Source of the DNA: JBEKTY01 sp049515555
GTDB taxonomy: Bacteria; Planctomycetota; Planctomycetia; Pirellulales; Thermoguttaceae
Direction of reading: 5' to 3'
Length of the DNA stretch: 64,000 bases
Assembly: GCA_049515555.1 (NCBI GenBank)
Contig: JBEKTY010000003.1
Location: 1 to 64,000, forward strand
The notes under the pieces are model-generated. The model saw nothing but the letters and a program-made list of their open reading frames with translations, did no database searches and was not told the origin of the DNA. Below, in pieces: positions 37,088-45,013 of this stretch. Each line of letters begins with the position of its first letter. Within the stretch, counting starts at the first letter, position 1. A program made the position numbers and the translations under genes.

Positions 37088-37720
37088 GTGGGGATATTTC
37101 CGACATTTAGTATGATCTCCCCAAATCTGGTGTCAATAGTCCCGCCCGCCTGGGAAAACGGTTCCTTCCCGCGTTTCCTGACTCTGTCGGGTGGTTTTTC
37201 GGACAAATTGAGGCCCATAAGATGGGTTCGCGGTGCCACGGCTGTCGGCGATCCTGCTTGGCGGGCTCGCCTTTCCTCGCCGCACTCGTGGGAGAATCGG
37301 CCTGCCCGATCCCTAGATACTGGTAGGTTGTCCGTCAGCGCGTCACAGGCCGTGTCGCCTGAGAGGGAAGGAGTTGCGCGTGCGCGAAGCGCAAGCGAGG
37401 CATTCCTGTATCGTCGGCTTGAGACGCTGCCGGAAGCCGCCGGGCTGTTCCGCCTCAACGTCCGGTTGCCGATTCCCTTTGACGGGTGGGGGCAAATGGA
37501 AGTGGATTTGCTGTGGGCCGATGGTCGCGTCGCCATCGAACTCGATGGCAGGCAGCATCTGGACAATGCGGAAGCCTACCGTCGCGACCGGCGCAAAGAC
37601 GTTCTGTTGCAGGAAAATGGTTACTTCGTGCTGCGGTTTCTCGCCGAAGACGTAGGCAAGCACCTGGATACGGTGCTCGACGCAATCCTACGAACTCTGT
37701 CGCAGCGCCGGAGGAGCTAG
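37088..37720 (+). CDS. DUF559-domain protein, probably N-terminally truncated
   Basis: From about residue 100 (of 210) the chain matches the DUF559 endonuclease-like fold: SASEAFLYRRLETLPEAAGL, MEVDLLWADGRVAIELDG (containing the D-(x)n-E-x-D/Q pattern) and RRKDVLLQENGYFVLRFLAE. Residues 1-95 look non-native (SPHSWENRPARSLDTGRLS) and the true start may be inside, for example near GTG 37352. The family is related to very-short-patch-repair endonucleases. In planctomycetes the domain often ends larger proteins, so this may be a remnant. It is convergent with the DUF3052-like gene, and the two overlap by four bases (37717-37720). Confidence 0.55.
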   Translation: MGIFPTFSMISPNLVSIVPPAWENGSFPRFLTLSGGFSDKLRPIRWVRGATAVGDPAWRARLSSPHSWENRPARSLDTGRLSVSASQAVSPEREGVARARSASEAFLYRRLETLPEAAGLFRLNVRLPIPFDGWGQMEVDLLWADGRVAIELDGRQHLDNAEAYRRDRRKDVLLQENGYFVLRFLAEDVGKHLDTVLDAILRTLSQRRRS

Positions 37721-38100
37721 ACGACCTTCAGTCGCAGCGCCGACCAGTCCTCGTCCACCGAGATCATGGCCACCGCCTGCAAGCCGATCGTAGCGGCGTA
37801 GGCGGCGATGCTGTCGCGGTTAATGTCCAACTTGTGCTTTGAGGTCCCCTTGTGATACGTAACCCACAACGGTCCCTTGGAGCCCAGCAGAGGCTTCAGG
37901 CGGGGCAACTGCTCTTCGAGATCCTTCCGCGAAGCGACGAAAACCTGGATCAGGTCCACCGCCGCGGCGGGTTCTTTCAGGAGCGTCACATCCTTGGGAA
38001 TCTCTCCGAGCAAGGCCCGGTAGCCTTTCGGCTGGTTCACCAGCAGGATCTTCTGTCCCGGCCTGACCAGGAGTTTTTCGGCGACGCTCTTGTCCGACAT
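37717..38100 (-). CDS. DUF3052-like small protein
   Basis: The 127-residue protein reads EKLLVRPGQKILLVNQPKGY ... LQVFVASRKDLEEQLPRLKP ... GLQAVAMISVDEDWSALRLK. This is the layout of DUF3052 proteins (small alpha/beta fold, uncharacterised). No signal peptide, so it is cytoplasmic, unlike its operon partners. It begins 42 bases after the GH42-like gene ends, so it ends the probable minus-strand operon. The ATG at 38100 is the first available. Function unknown. Confidence 0.65.
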   Translation of the reverse strand: MSDKSVAEKLLVRPGQKILLVNQPKGYRALLGEIPKDVTLLKEPAAAVDLIQVFVASRKDLEEQLPRLKPLLGSKGPLWVTYHKGTSKHKLDINRDSIAAYAATIGLQAVAMISVDEDWSALRLKVV

Positions 38101-38142
38101 GCGTTGGTTCCCTTTGTCGGGTTGTACTCTGGTTCCATGAGG

Positions 38143-40020
38143 TCACGGAATCGCCGGTCCTGGGTTTGCCTGTTGCGCGGGCCTACGCACCTCGACGATC
38201 GACGCGGGCGGGAGACGGAACTGCCGGCCGTCCACCGCCTTCAGCTTCTCCTGGCCCGACGGGTTGTGGACCAGGGCCCGACCGCTGCGCAGCACCACGC
38301 CGTAAACGCCGTCGCGATCCCGGTCGACCGACTCGACCGGCTTGCGGTTGCTGCCCGGCGGCTCCGTGTAGAACACTCGCTGGAGCAACTCGAAATAGGC
38401 TTCCTTGTGCGCTGCGCCGCCGGAGACTCCACACACCGCACCGGCGCCGCGGGCCGAGACGGCTGCCGGGCCCGAGGCGTCGCCGCCGGCGAACAGCCTC
38501 GCCGCCAAGCTGCTTTCGCCCTCGACCGTTTCGACCTTTCCATCCGGCAGCGCGCAGAAGACTCCGCCCCGCTGCACCCAGGCGTCGATTGTCTCCAGCG
38601 TGCTGCGCTCGAACACGCTCCCGTCGAGATGGACGAGGTAGCGGTAGTTCTTCAGCGCGCCGCTGCGAATCAGGGCTTCGTCCAAGATGTCGAAATGGAC
38701 CAGATCGCGCAGTTCCGCCGCCCGATCGAGAAAACGTTGCGGGAACACCTCCGCGGGGTGCAGATAGTGATCGGTTTGCGGGAAGAGCACCGCCACCTCG
38801 ACCACCGGCGGATCGATCAGCATGAGGGGGCGGTAGGTCTTGAACTGTTCCGCGGCGGCGATGGGGTTGACGGACCAATCCCAAAAACCGGCCGCGCCGC
38901 AGCAAATGCTCTCGAAAATGCGGCTGACTTCCCCTTCCGGCGTGATTCTGGAAGGCGGCTCGGACCAGAACGGGACCTGATAATGCTTGCAAGCGGTGGC
39001 GATGCGAACCAACTGCGAGGAGGCGTTCTGGGCGAAGGGGCGAAATCCGCCGTGCGTCGAGCGTATCTGGACGTGCTCCTCGTGGGCCATCTTCACCAGC
39101 GCGCTCTGGTCCTGGCCCACCCGCGGGTCTTCGTCTCCCGCGCCCAGCGGGAACATCTTGATGGTTTCGGGAAAGTGCTTGTTGGCCGATTTCGCCACGG
39201 CACGCGCATACTCCACCATGCTGTCCAGATACCAGCGGATGAAATCCAGTCGCCAGCGGCGCTGCTTCACCATGTCGCCGGGGTAGGTGATCTGCTCCCG
39301 GGAGTCGAAGGCGGTGCCCGAGGCCCGATTGAGCTTCTCCAAGGAACCGTATTTCGCGACCATGCTCTGGCGGAAATGGGCGCGGGCAAGCTTGTCGCCA
39401 CACCAATAGCCATAATGGTCATGCAGATCGCCGAATCGCTTCTGCCAATCGGCTTTTTGGCCCGCATCGCCCATGCGGCAAGCGGCCGGGAACATGCACT
39501 CGCCGTAATCGCCGTGAACGCCCAGATAAAGGGCTGCGATGTCGTGGGCGCCGCCCCGGTAATGCTCCGCCAGCGCCCGGTAGCCCTCTTCCAGGCACTC
39601 GGTGGCCTTGGGATCCCACAGCGAGAAGGCTTCTACGGTCTGGTCGTGCTCCAAACATCGCAGTCGAGTGTACGCAACGTTCTTGCGGCACCACTCCGTC
39701 GGCCACGCGAAGTGCGGGAAGAACATCCATTGCACAGACTGCGAGCGGACTTGTTTCAGGGCCTCGTCGTAGGCGGTCCAGTCCCAGTGTCCCGGCGCGG
39801 TTTCATTCGTAGTCAGGTGATCGCTGTCGGTTTGGAAGATCGTAAAGCCCAGTTCCTTGCACTTGCGGATCGATTCCGCATCGCCGGCCGAGGTTGCGAG
39901 GATCATTGGCTGCGGAGCAACACGCGGAGGATTGTCGTCCGCGGCCGTCGACGCGCAACAGGCCGCAGCCGTGAGGGTGAGGAGGACGAGGACGACCCGA
40001 ACGGTGGGCAGATGCTGCAT
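38143..40020 (-). CDS. GH42-like beta-galactosidase family hydrolase
   Basis: ATG 40020 (625 residues) follows GAAGAG and opens a signal peptide (MQHLPTVRVVLVLLTLTAAA). The rest resembles a GH42-type TIM barrel. A Cys/Trp-rich N-terminal barrel contains LYLGVHGDYGECMFPA and WMFFPHFAWPTEWCRK, the likely acid/base Glu being in GDYGEC. The second catalytic Glu is probably in PFWSEPPSRITPE. A Trp-rich segment (GFWDWSVNP) and a C-terminal beta domain follow. I recognise the barrel but not a close characterised relative. It lies 11 bases downstream of the GH38 gene and is co-transcribed with it. Confidence 0.65.
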   Translation of the reverse strand: MQHLPTVRVVLVLLTLTAAACCASTAADDNPPRVAPQPMILATSAGDAESIRKCKELGFTIFQTDSDHLTTNETAPGHWDWTAYDEALKQVRSQSVQWMFFPHFAWPTEWCRKNVAYTRLRCLEHDQTVEAFSLWDPKATECLEEGYRALAEHYRGGAHDIAALYLGVHGDYGECMFPAACRMGDAGQKADWQKRFGDLHDHYGYWCGDKLARAHFRQSMVAKYGSLEKLNRASGTAFDSREQITYPGDMVKQRRWRLDFIRWYLDSMVEYARAVAKSANKHFPETIKMFPLGAGDEDPRVGQDQSALVKMAHEEHVQIRSTHGGFRPFAQNASSQLVRIATACKHYQVPFWSEPPSRITPEGEVSRIFESICCGAAGFWDWSVNPIAAAEQFKTYRPLMLIDPPVVEVAVLFPQTDHYLHPAEVFPQRFLDRAAELRDLVHFDILDEALIRSGALKNYRYLVHLDGSVFERSTLETIDAWVQRGGVFCALPDGKVETVEGESSLAARLFAGGDASGPAAVSARGAGAVCGVSGGAAHKEAYFELLQRVFYTEPPGSNRKPVESVDRDRDGVYGVVLRSGRALVHNPSGQEKLKAVDGRQFRLPPASIVEVRRPAQQANPGPAIP

Positions 40021-40031
40021 GATTCTCTTCT

Positions 40032-42710
40032 TCACGGAGTCTTGAGCAGGAAGCTCGCCGGTGCGAAGGGCGCGAGTGGAATGTCGTGGCGCCCCTCGCG
40101 CGGCGCGATCGGCTCGCCCTGCGGCCTGCCGCGCAGGTCGCATGGTTGCAGCGTGGCGTTGCGCAGCGGCTCGGGCAAGCGGACTTGGCAAAGGCCGCCT
40201 TCGCCCGATTGCTCCCAAAGCCGCAACAGGGTGCCGTTGCCGTCGGGGTTCGGCCCCAGCGCGGTCACCAGCACGCCTTTACGGGAAAGCTCGATGCCAG
40301 AGTGCACCGGCGGCAGCGGGCCGGCCGGACCGGCTAGCATGGCCGCTTGCAACGGGCTGCGGGCCTCCCAGGCGGGTGTGATCAGGTCCGCTTCGAGCCC
40401 CTTCCCGGCCACGGGCCAGAGCCGCACGCGCGACGACCACGTGCCGCCGATCCATTGCTGAAAGTTCGTGCCGTACACATTGGCGAACAGGTTCACCAGC
40501 ACCAGCGGCTTGCGAGGCCCGAACGTCCGCGAACAACGGTACAGTCCGGGATATCCCAGACTCACCAGCGGCGAATCGATGGGGCACAACCCCACGCCCG
40601 AAGAGTCGTCGCCGATCACGTTCAGGCCCGTGTTCAGGCAAAACACGTCGAAGTTGCCGCCGCGCTGAATGTCCTTGGCCGGATCGGTGACCGAGCCCAG
40701 ACGGCCCAGCCGGAATCGCGGCTGCTCGATCTTCAATGGGAAGCAGAGCCAACCGCCCTCGGGCCAGGGATCGGGCTTCTTGCCGGTCACCTGCCACTCG
40801 AAATCGACGTACGGCTGGTCGGCCGGTAGCGTCACGCGCAGCGTCACGTCGTGCGGCACCGCTTTGCCGGCCGCGGCCCGCAGGGTGGCCACCGTCCGCA
40901 GCCCGTCGCGGCTAACGCTCAATTGGAAGTTGCCGGGCGAGGCCGTAACATGAGGCACGTCTTTGGCGGGCGGCAGCTCCGGCTTGGCGAAATCCTGAAA
41001 CACCCACGGCGCAAGGTTTCTGCAATATGCCTTGACGTAGGCGGCCGCGTCGTCGGCGTCGAATCGCTCGTAGACGTATTGGCCCAGTCCGTACTCCGAC
41101 GCCGCGTCGACCAGCTCACGGCCCGATCGCTTGTCGACCAGCGATGCCACGACTCCCCGCGCCGGATCGAGTCGGACGCGGAAGAAGGAGTTCTCCAAAG
41201 TATTCGTCACGCTCGGCCGTGCCGGGCCTTCCTCTCGCGGAGCGAGAGGAGTACGCGGCACCGGAACGTACGTGCGGTAGCCCATGGCCGGCACATCGCG
41301 GGCAAGAAAGCCAAGTGTCCCGGCTTCCTGCTGACAAGCTACCGTCTGGCCGGTGGCCGCGTCTTTCAGGCTGCAGGGGGCCCCGGGCGGAACCTGTACC
41401 GCAGCCAGGCCGTCGCGCGGCCAGGGCAGGGGATTGAACACGACGATGCGTGGTCCGGCCGCGCCTACGGCGCGGGCCAGGGCCTGGAGGTCGGCCGCCG
41501 TGGCGGCGCGGGTGGCATCGGCGGCTTTGCCAATGTAGGCCGCCTTTTCGCGCCAGGATTCCTCCAGGCCCGCGTACTTGCCCGCGGCACGGGCTTGCTC
41601 CCAGGCCTTGCCATACAGGCGGGGACACTGTTTGGCGTCGAATCCCCACGTGTGCTCGCCGAAGAGCAGGCTGCCCTCGTAGGCCGCGGCCACCGTGTCG
41701 CGGCCGGAGGGCACGCCGACGCCCCAGGCCGGAAGCAGCGTACCGAGTGCGTCCAGGGCGGCGATCTGCGGGCGGATGTTGCGGGCCAGCTTCGTCTCGA
41801 TAGGCATGGACATGATTCCCTTGATCCACGTGTCGGCCAGGTCGGCCCGTACCACCGGCAACTTGGGGTTCTCCTTGATGATGGCGTCGCCGAAATCGGA
41901 GAGCCGGCCCATGCGGACCCGCACGCCGGGCAGCTCGCGGGCAGCCTGTTGCAGCAGCCGCTTGACGTCGTCGGCGTTGGGCGGGCCCTGGTTGTCACCG
42001 GTGTGAATCAGCGCCAGCCAGGTCTTGCAGGGCCAATCGGCCGGCGGTTTCAGGCCCGTGCCGTAATCGGCCGAGTACATCGTCAACACCCGCGAGCCGT
42101 CGGGACCTTGCCACCAGAAGAGCGGCGGAACCTCGACCCGGCCGCTGCCGCCGTTGCAGCCGATGTGCATGAACCGCACTCCGGCGTGCTTCAGGATCGT
42201 CGCCAGGGCCCAGGTGTGCGCGGGCACGTCGGTCATTTTCGCGTCGCATGGCAGCGGCATCCCGAACTGGCGCGACAACTGCGACGAAAACACCATGCCG
42301 CGGACCAGGTCTTCCAGGTCGAGCGACTCGGTGTGCAGACTGGCCGGCAGGGCGTGCCACACGAGCCGGCCGTCGTGGATCGCCTGCGCGATTCGCTCCC
42401 GTCGCTCGGGCGTTTGCCCGGGCCACAGAACCTGTGCCATCGGCCAGCCGGAAAGCGTCCACACGAAGCGGTGCTCGGCGGGCATGGCCTTCGCCCCGTC
42501 GCACACCGTCAAGGCGTTATCAATCATCGAGGTGCGATACTTTGCAACCACATTCCGCGCCAGATCGGTGTATCCGATGTCGAAATGCGTCTTGAAGACC
42601 ACCACCACCTCTTCGACCGCGGCGCCGGCCATGGGTGCCGTACCCAAAGTCAGTAGCATCACCACAACTGCCGTCAAACGTGCGTACCGGTTGCCAACGT
42701 GTGATAACAT
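40032..42710 (-). CDS. Secreted GH38/DUF5054-like alpha-mannosidase-type hydrolase
   Basis: ATG 42710 with a GGAGAG site gives 892 residues and a signal peptide. KTHFDIGYTD near residue 40 supplies His42 and Asp44, the zinc-binding pair that opens GH38 alpha-mannosidase domains. DADDVKRLL and FLLWWQ-like barrels continue (LFWWQGPDGSRVLTMY). DUF5054 is the family name that fits the domain arrangement. A beta-sandwich region follows (about 560-890: LPADQPYVDFEWQVTGKKPD). Residues near 488-500 (PRTPLAPREEGP) are encoded by an in-frame palindromic repeat. Substrate specificity is not evident; it could be mannose or another sugar released from a plant or algal glycan. Confidence 0.78.
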   Translation of the reverse strand: MLSHVGNRYARLTAVVVMLLTLGTAPMAGAAVEEVVVVFKTHFDIGYTDLARNVVAKYRTSMIDNALTVCDGAKAMPAEHRFVWTLSGWPMAQVLWPGQTPERRERIAQAIHDGRLVWHALPASLHTESLDLEDLVRGMVFSSQLSRQFGMPLPCDAKMTDVPAHTWALATILKHAGVRFMHIGCNGGSGRVEVPPLFWWQGPDGSRVLTMYSADYGTGLKPPADWPCKTWLALIHTGDNQGPPNADDVKRLLQQAARELPGVRVRMGRLSDFGDAIIKENPKLPVVRADLADTWIKGIMSMPIETKLARNIRPQIAALDALGTLLPAWGVGVPSGRDTVAAAYEGSLLFGEHTWGFDAKQCPRLYGKAWEQARAAGKYAGLEESWREKAAYIGKAADATRAATAADLQALARAVGAAGPRIVVFNPLPWPRDGLAAVQVPPGAPCSLKDAATGQTVACQQEAGTLGFLARDVPAMGYRTYVPVPRTPLAPREEGPARPSVTNTLENSFFRVRLDPARGVVASLVDKRSGRELVDAASEYGLGQYVYERFDADDAAAYVKAYCRNLAPWVFQDFAKPELPPAKDVPHVTASPGNFQLSVSRDGLRTVATLRAAAGKAVPHDVTLRVTLPADQPYVDFEWQVTGKKPDPWPEGGWLCFPLKIEQPRFRLGRLGSVTDPAKDIQRGGNFDVFCLNTGLNVIGDDSSGVGLCPIDSPLVSLGYPGLYRCSRTFGPRKPLVLVNLFANVYGTNFQQWIGGTWSSRVRLWPVAGKGLEADLITPAWEARSPLQAAMLAGPAGPLPPVHSGIELSRKGVLVTALGPNPDGNGTLLRLWEQSGEGGLCQVRLPEPLRNATLQPCDLRGRPQGEPIAPREGRHDIPLAPFAPASFLLKTP
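41232..41255. repeat. Family A palindrome arm inside the GH38 coding sequence
   Basis: CTCTCGCGGAGCGAGAGGAG followed by TACG is one arm of the family A element, read in frame as TPLAPREEG on the minus strand. It sits in a surface-loop-like linker between barrel and beta domains, so insertion would have been tolerated. Confidence 0.75.
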
Positions 42711-42802
42711 GGCTGAATCTCTCCTGGCTCTAATGTTGCATACCCGCAAAACACCGAATATGCCATAGTCAACGGTTAAATGCAACCACATCGGTGGAAT
42801 CC

Positions 42803-44842
42803 TCACTTCTGCGAAGCACAGGGCGGCGCCTGCCAGGACCTGGGGGTCACGGGGAACATCGAGATGCGGAATTTCGTGCATCCGTAAGGCACCAGGCGGA
42901 TGGTCTCGGCCTGGCCCGCCTCGATGGGCGCGGCGGGCAGCGCCCGCTGGTCGGTCGGTCTCCAGTCGAAGGCCCTGGCAGGCGCTTCGAGCGTCAGCGG
43001 GGCCGCCAAGGGCCAATCCCACTTCGCCGGCATAGGGCACCGTTTGACGGCAATGTCGGCCCCGCCCCGCTCCCCTTCGTTGTCCAGAGCAAATTGCCAT
43101 CGCGCACCCGGTACAGGCGTGTTGGGATCCTTGTCCGGGATGGCCAGCGCAAACAGCAGCGGCCCATAGAAAACGCTCGCATAGGGCAAGCGTCGCTTCT
43201 CAAACGCCGCCGGGGGCTTGAAGCTGAAGTACTCCTTCGCCAAGGGCGAGTACTCCGTCTCAAACCCGCGAGAAACCCTCACCGACATGGGGAACTCCAA
43301 CGTAACCGCATCTCCTTGGGTCCATCGCCGCTGGATCCGTACGAAGCCCTTGGCGTCGGCCACTGCTTCAACGGCAGAGCCGTTGACGGCGATTCGCGGC
43401 TTGGCACACCATCCCGGAATGCGGAAATATAACGGGAACGACGTGGGCTGCTCGGGCTCCACCGCAAAGCGGATCGTCTCCTCGAAGGGATACGCCGTTT
43501 GGCAGGTCAATTTCACCGGCGTGCCCGCCCCGGCGACGGCAGACACCTTGCAGGGGCCGTAGAGCGTGGCCGCCAGGCCATGGTCCGCGGTGGCCATCCA
43601 CATGTGCGTCACATAGTTCGGCACCAGTCGGTTGACTGCGGCCACGCAGCAGAGGACCGGCGGATAGCCCAGCGGCGTGAACAAATGGCACCCGATGCCG
43701 GGCGAATCGGGCTGATCGGCGGGGAGGGATCCGGCTTGGATGCGATTTGGCGATTGGTAGTAGGTCATGGTCTGGAAATCCCTGGCCACGGGGGCCGGCC
43801 CGGCGTTGAAGAAGGCCCGCTCGACGCTGTCGCCGAAGGACCGCTGGCCGGTAATGCGGTACAGCCAGACGCTGGACCAGATCTGCGCGATGACGTCGCA
43901 CGTTTCGGTGCAACGCAGCGCACCGACGCCCGACACGAATTCCTCGCCCGAAGCCACGCCGTAGGGCAGCGTATGATTCTCGTCGAACCAGCGGACGGCC
44001 TGCAGCGAAGCCGCCAGGCAATTCGGCCGGCCGGTCGCCAAATAGAACAGCGCGGGCAACCGGATTTGCTCGTAGGCGCAGACGGCGTGGCCGGGAAGGA
44101 ACCGGCCGTCGGCCCACTCGCCCAGCGCAGTGCGGACTTCCGGCGCGTCCATCGCCGCCCGGGCCCGTTCCAGAATGCGGCGGTCGCCGCTGAAGCGGTA
44201 GGTCTCCAGCATCGCGTCGATGTTGCACAGTCCGCTGACGATGTACGTGTCGCCGGCATCGAAGCGCAGACGGCCCATGGGCAGCGGGTACCGGGCATAG
44301 ACCTTGACCAATGCGTCCAGGATGCGTTTGTCGCCGCTGGCCTCGTACCAGGCCACCAAGGCCCGGCCCATGTGGGAATGGGCCCATGCCAGGAAGTCCT
44401 TGGGCGGTTTCGTCTGCCAGTAAAGGAAGGAGTTTCCCCCCTGGTTCACTCCCTCCACCACGAGCTTCAGGCGATCCGCGGCCTTGCGGATAAGTTGCTC
44501 GTCGTGCAGAAGATAGCCCAGCCGGACGAGGCCGTCGAGCCAATACGCGCATTGCTCCAGAGAGCCCTCGTTAGTCTGCCACGCGGTGCGGCGGTCGGCC
44601 TTGAGATTCTTCCACGCATCATGGAACGTCGGATGATACTCGTCCAAATGGCCCGTGATTCCGTCGCGTGCCGCCAGGGCCCAGTCGCGAAGCCAGCCCG
44701 CCGGTTCGACGGCGCCCGGCGCGAGGGGCACTAAAGCCGCCTGGACCGGGAACTCGCCCGGGCTGCGATCGGGCACGGCTTCGGCCCCGGCGGCAGGGGC
44801 GCCGGATCCGATCGTTGCCAAAACGGCACAGGCCACACACAT
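42803..44842 (-). CDS. GH127/DUF1680 beta-L-arabinofuranosidase-like hydrolase
   Basis: I start at ATG 44842 (679 residues), where a signal peptide begins; the upstream 51 residues include an in-frame palindromic repeat. The alpha/alpha barrel of GH127 is recognisable (DYW-like DAWKNLKADRRTAW, SHMGRALVAWYEAS). RCTETCDVI supplies Glu313 and Cys315. VLCCVAAVNRLVP supplies Cys398-Cys399. GH127 enzymes of the HypBA1 type use a zinc-thiolate site of one Glu and three Cys with a Cys nucleophile, and all four residues are present here. It should cut beta-L-arabinofuranosides; other DUF1680 activities are possible. Confidence 0.85.
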   Translation of the reverse strand: MCVACAVLATIGSGAPAAGAEAVPDRSPGEFPVQAALVPLAPGAVEPAGWLRDWALAARDGITGHLDEYHPTFHDAWKNLKADRRTAWQTNEGSLEQCAYWLDGLVRLGYLLHDEQLIRKAADRLKLVVEGVNQGGNSFLYWQTKPPKDFLAWAHSHMGRALVAWYEASGDKRILDALVKVYARYPLPMGRLRFDAGDTYIVSGLCNIDAMLETYRFSGDRRILERARAAMDAPEVRTALGEWADGRFLPGHAVCAYEQIRLPALFYLATGRPNCLAASLQAVRWFDENHTLPYGVASGEEFVSGVGALRCTETCDVIAQIWSSVWLYRITGQRSFGDSVERAFFNAGPAPVARDFQTMTYYQSPNRIQAGSLPADQPDSPGIGCHLFTPLGYPPVLCCVAAVNRLVPNYVTHMWMATADHGLAATLYGPCKVSAVAGAGTPVKLTCQTAYPFEETIRFAVEPEQPTSFPLYFRIPGWCAKPRIAVNGSAVEAVADAKGFVRIQRRWTQGDAVTLEFPMSVRVSRGFETEYSPLAKEYFSFKPPAAFEKRRLPYASVFYGPLLFALAIPDKDPNTPVPGARWQFALDNEGERGGADIAVKRCPMPAKWDWPLAAPLTLEAPARAFDWRPTDQRALPAAPIEAGQAETIRLVPYGCTKFRISMFPVTPRSWQAPPCASQK

Positions 44843-44900
44843 GCCCCACGATACGACTTTCCGAGAATGGACCGGCCGGAGAATAAGCCCTGTCTTCCCC

Positions 44901-44953
44901 GTATTCCTCTCGCTCCGCGAGAGGCAGGTCATCACGCGGAGCGTGATGAATAC
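44901..44953. repeat. Imperfect palindromic repeat, family A copy, at the 5' side of the GH127 gene
   Basis: GTATTCCTCTCGCTCCGCGA at left pairs approximately with TCACGCGGAGCGTGATGAAT at right. It lies between the GH127 start and the upstream hydrolase stop and is read into the discounted N-terminal extension of the GH127 frame. Confidence 0.7.
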
Positions 44954-45013
44954 AGCAGTCATTCGTCGGCCCATACTGAGTCTCCCGTTTGCCATGCGTC
45001 CCTCGGGCTGCCT

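Noticed and set aside
37852..40461. 869-residue plus-strand frame over the GH42-like region
   Set aside because: Antisense shadow; the minus strand encodes a signal-peptide-bearing barrel protein with operon spacing.
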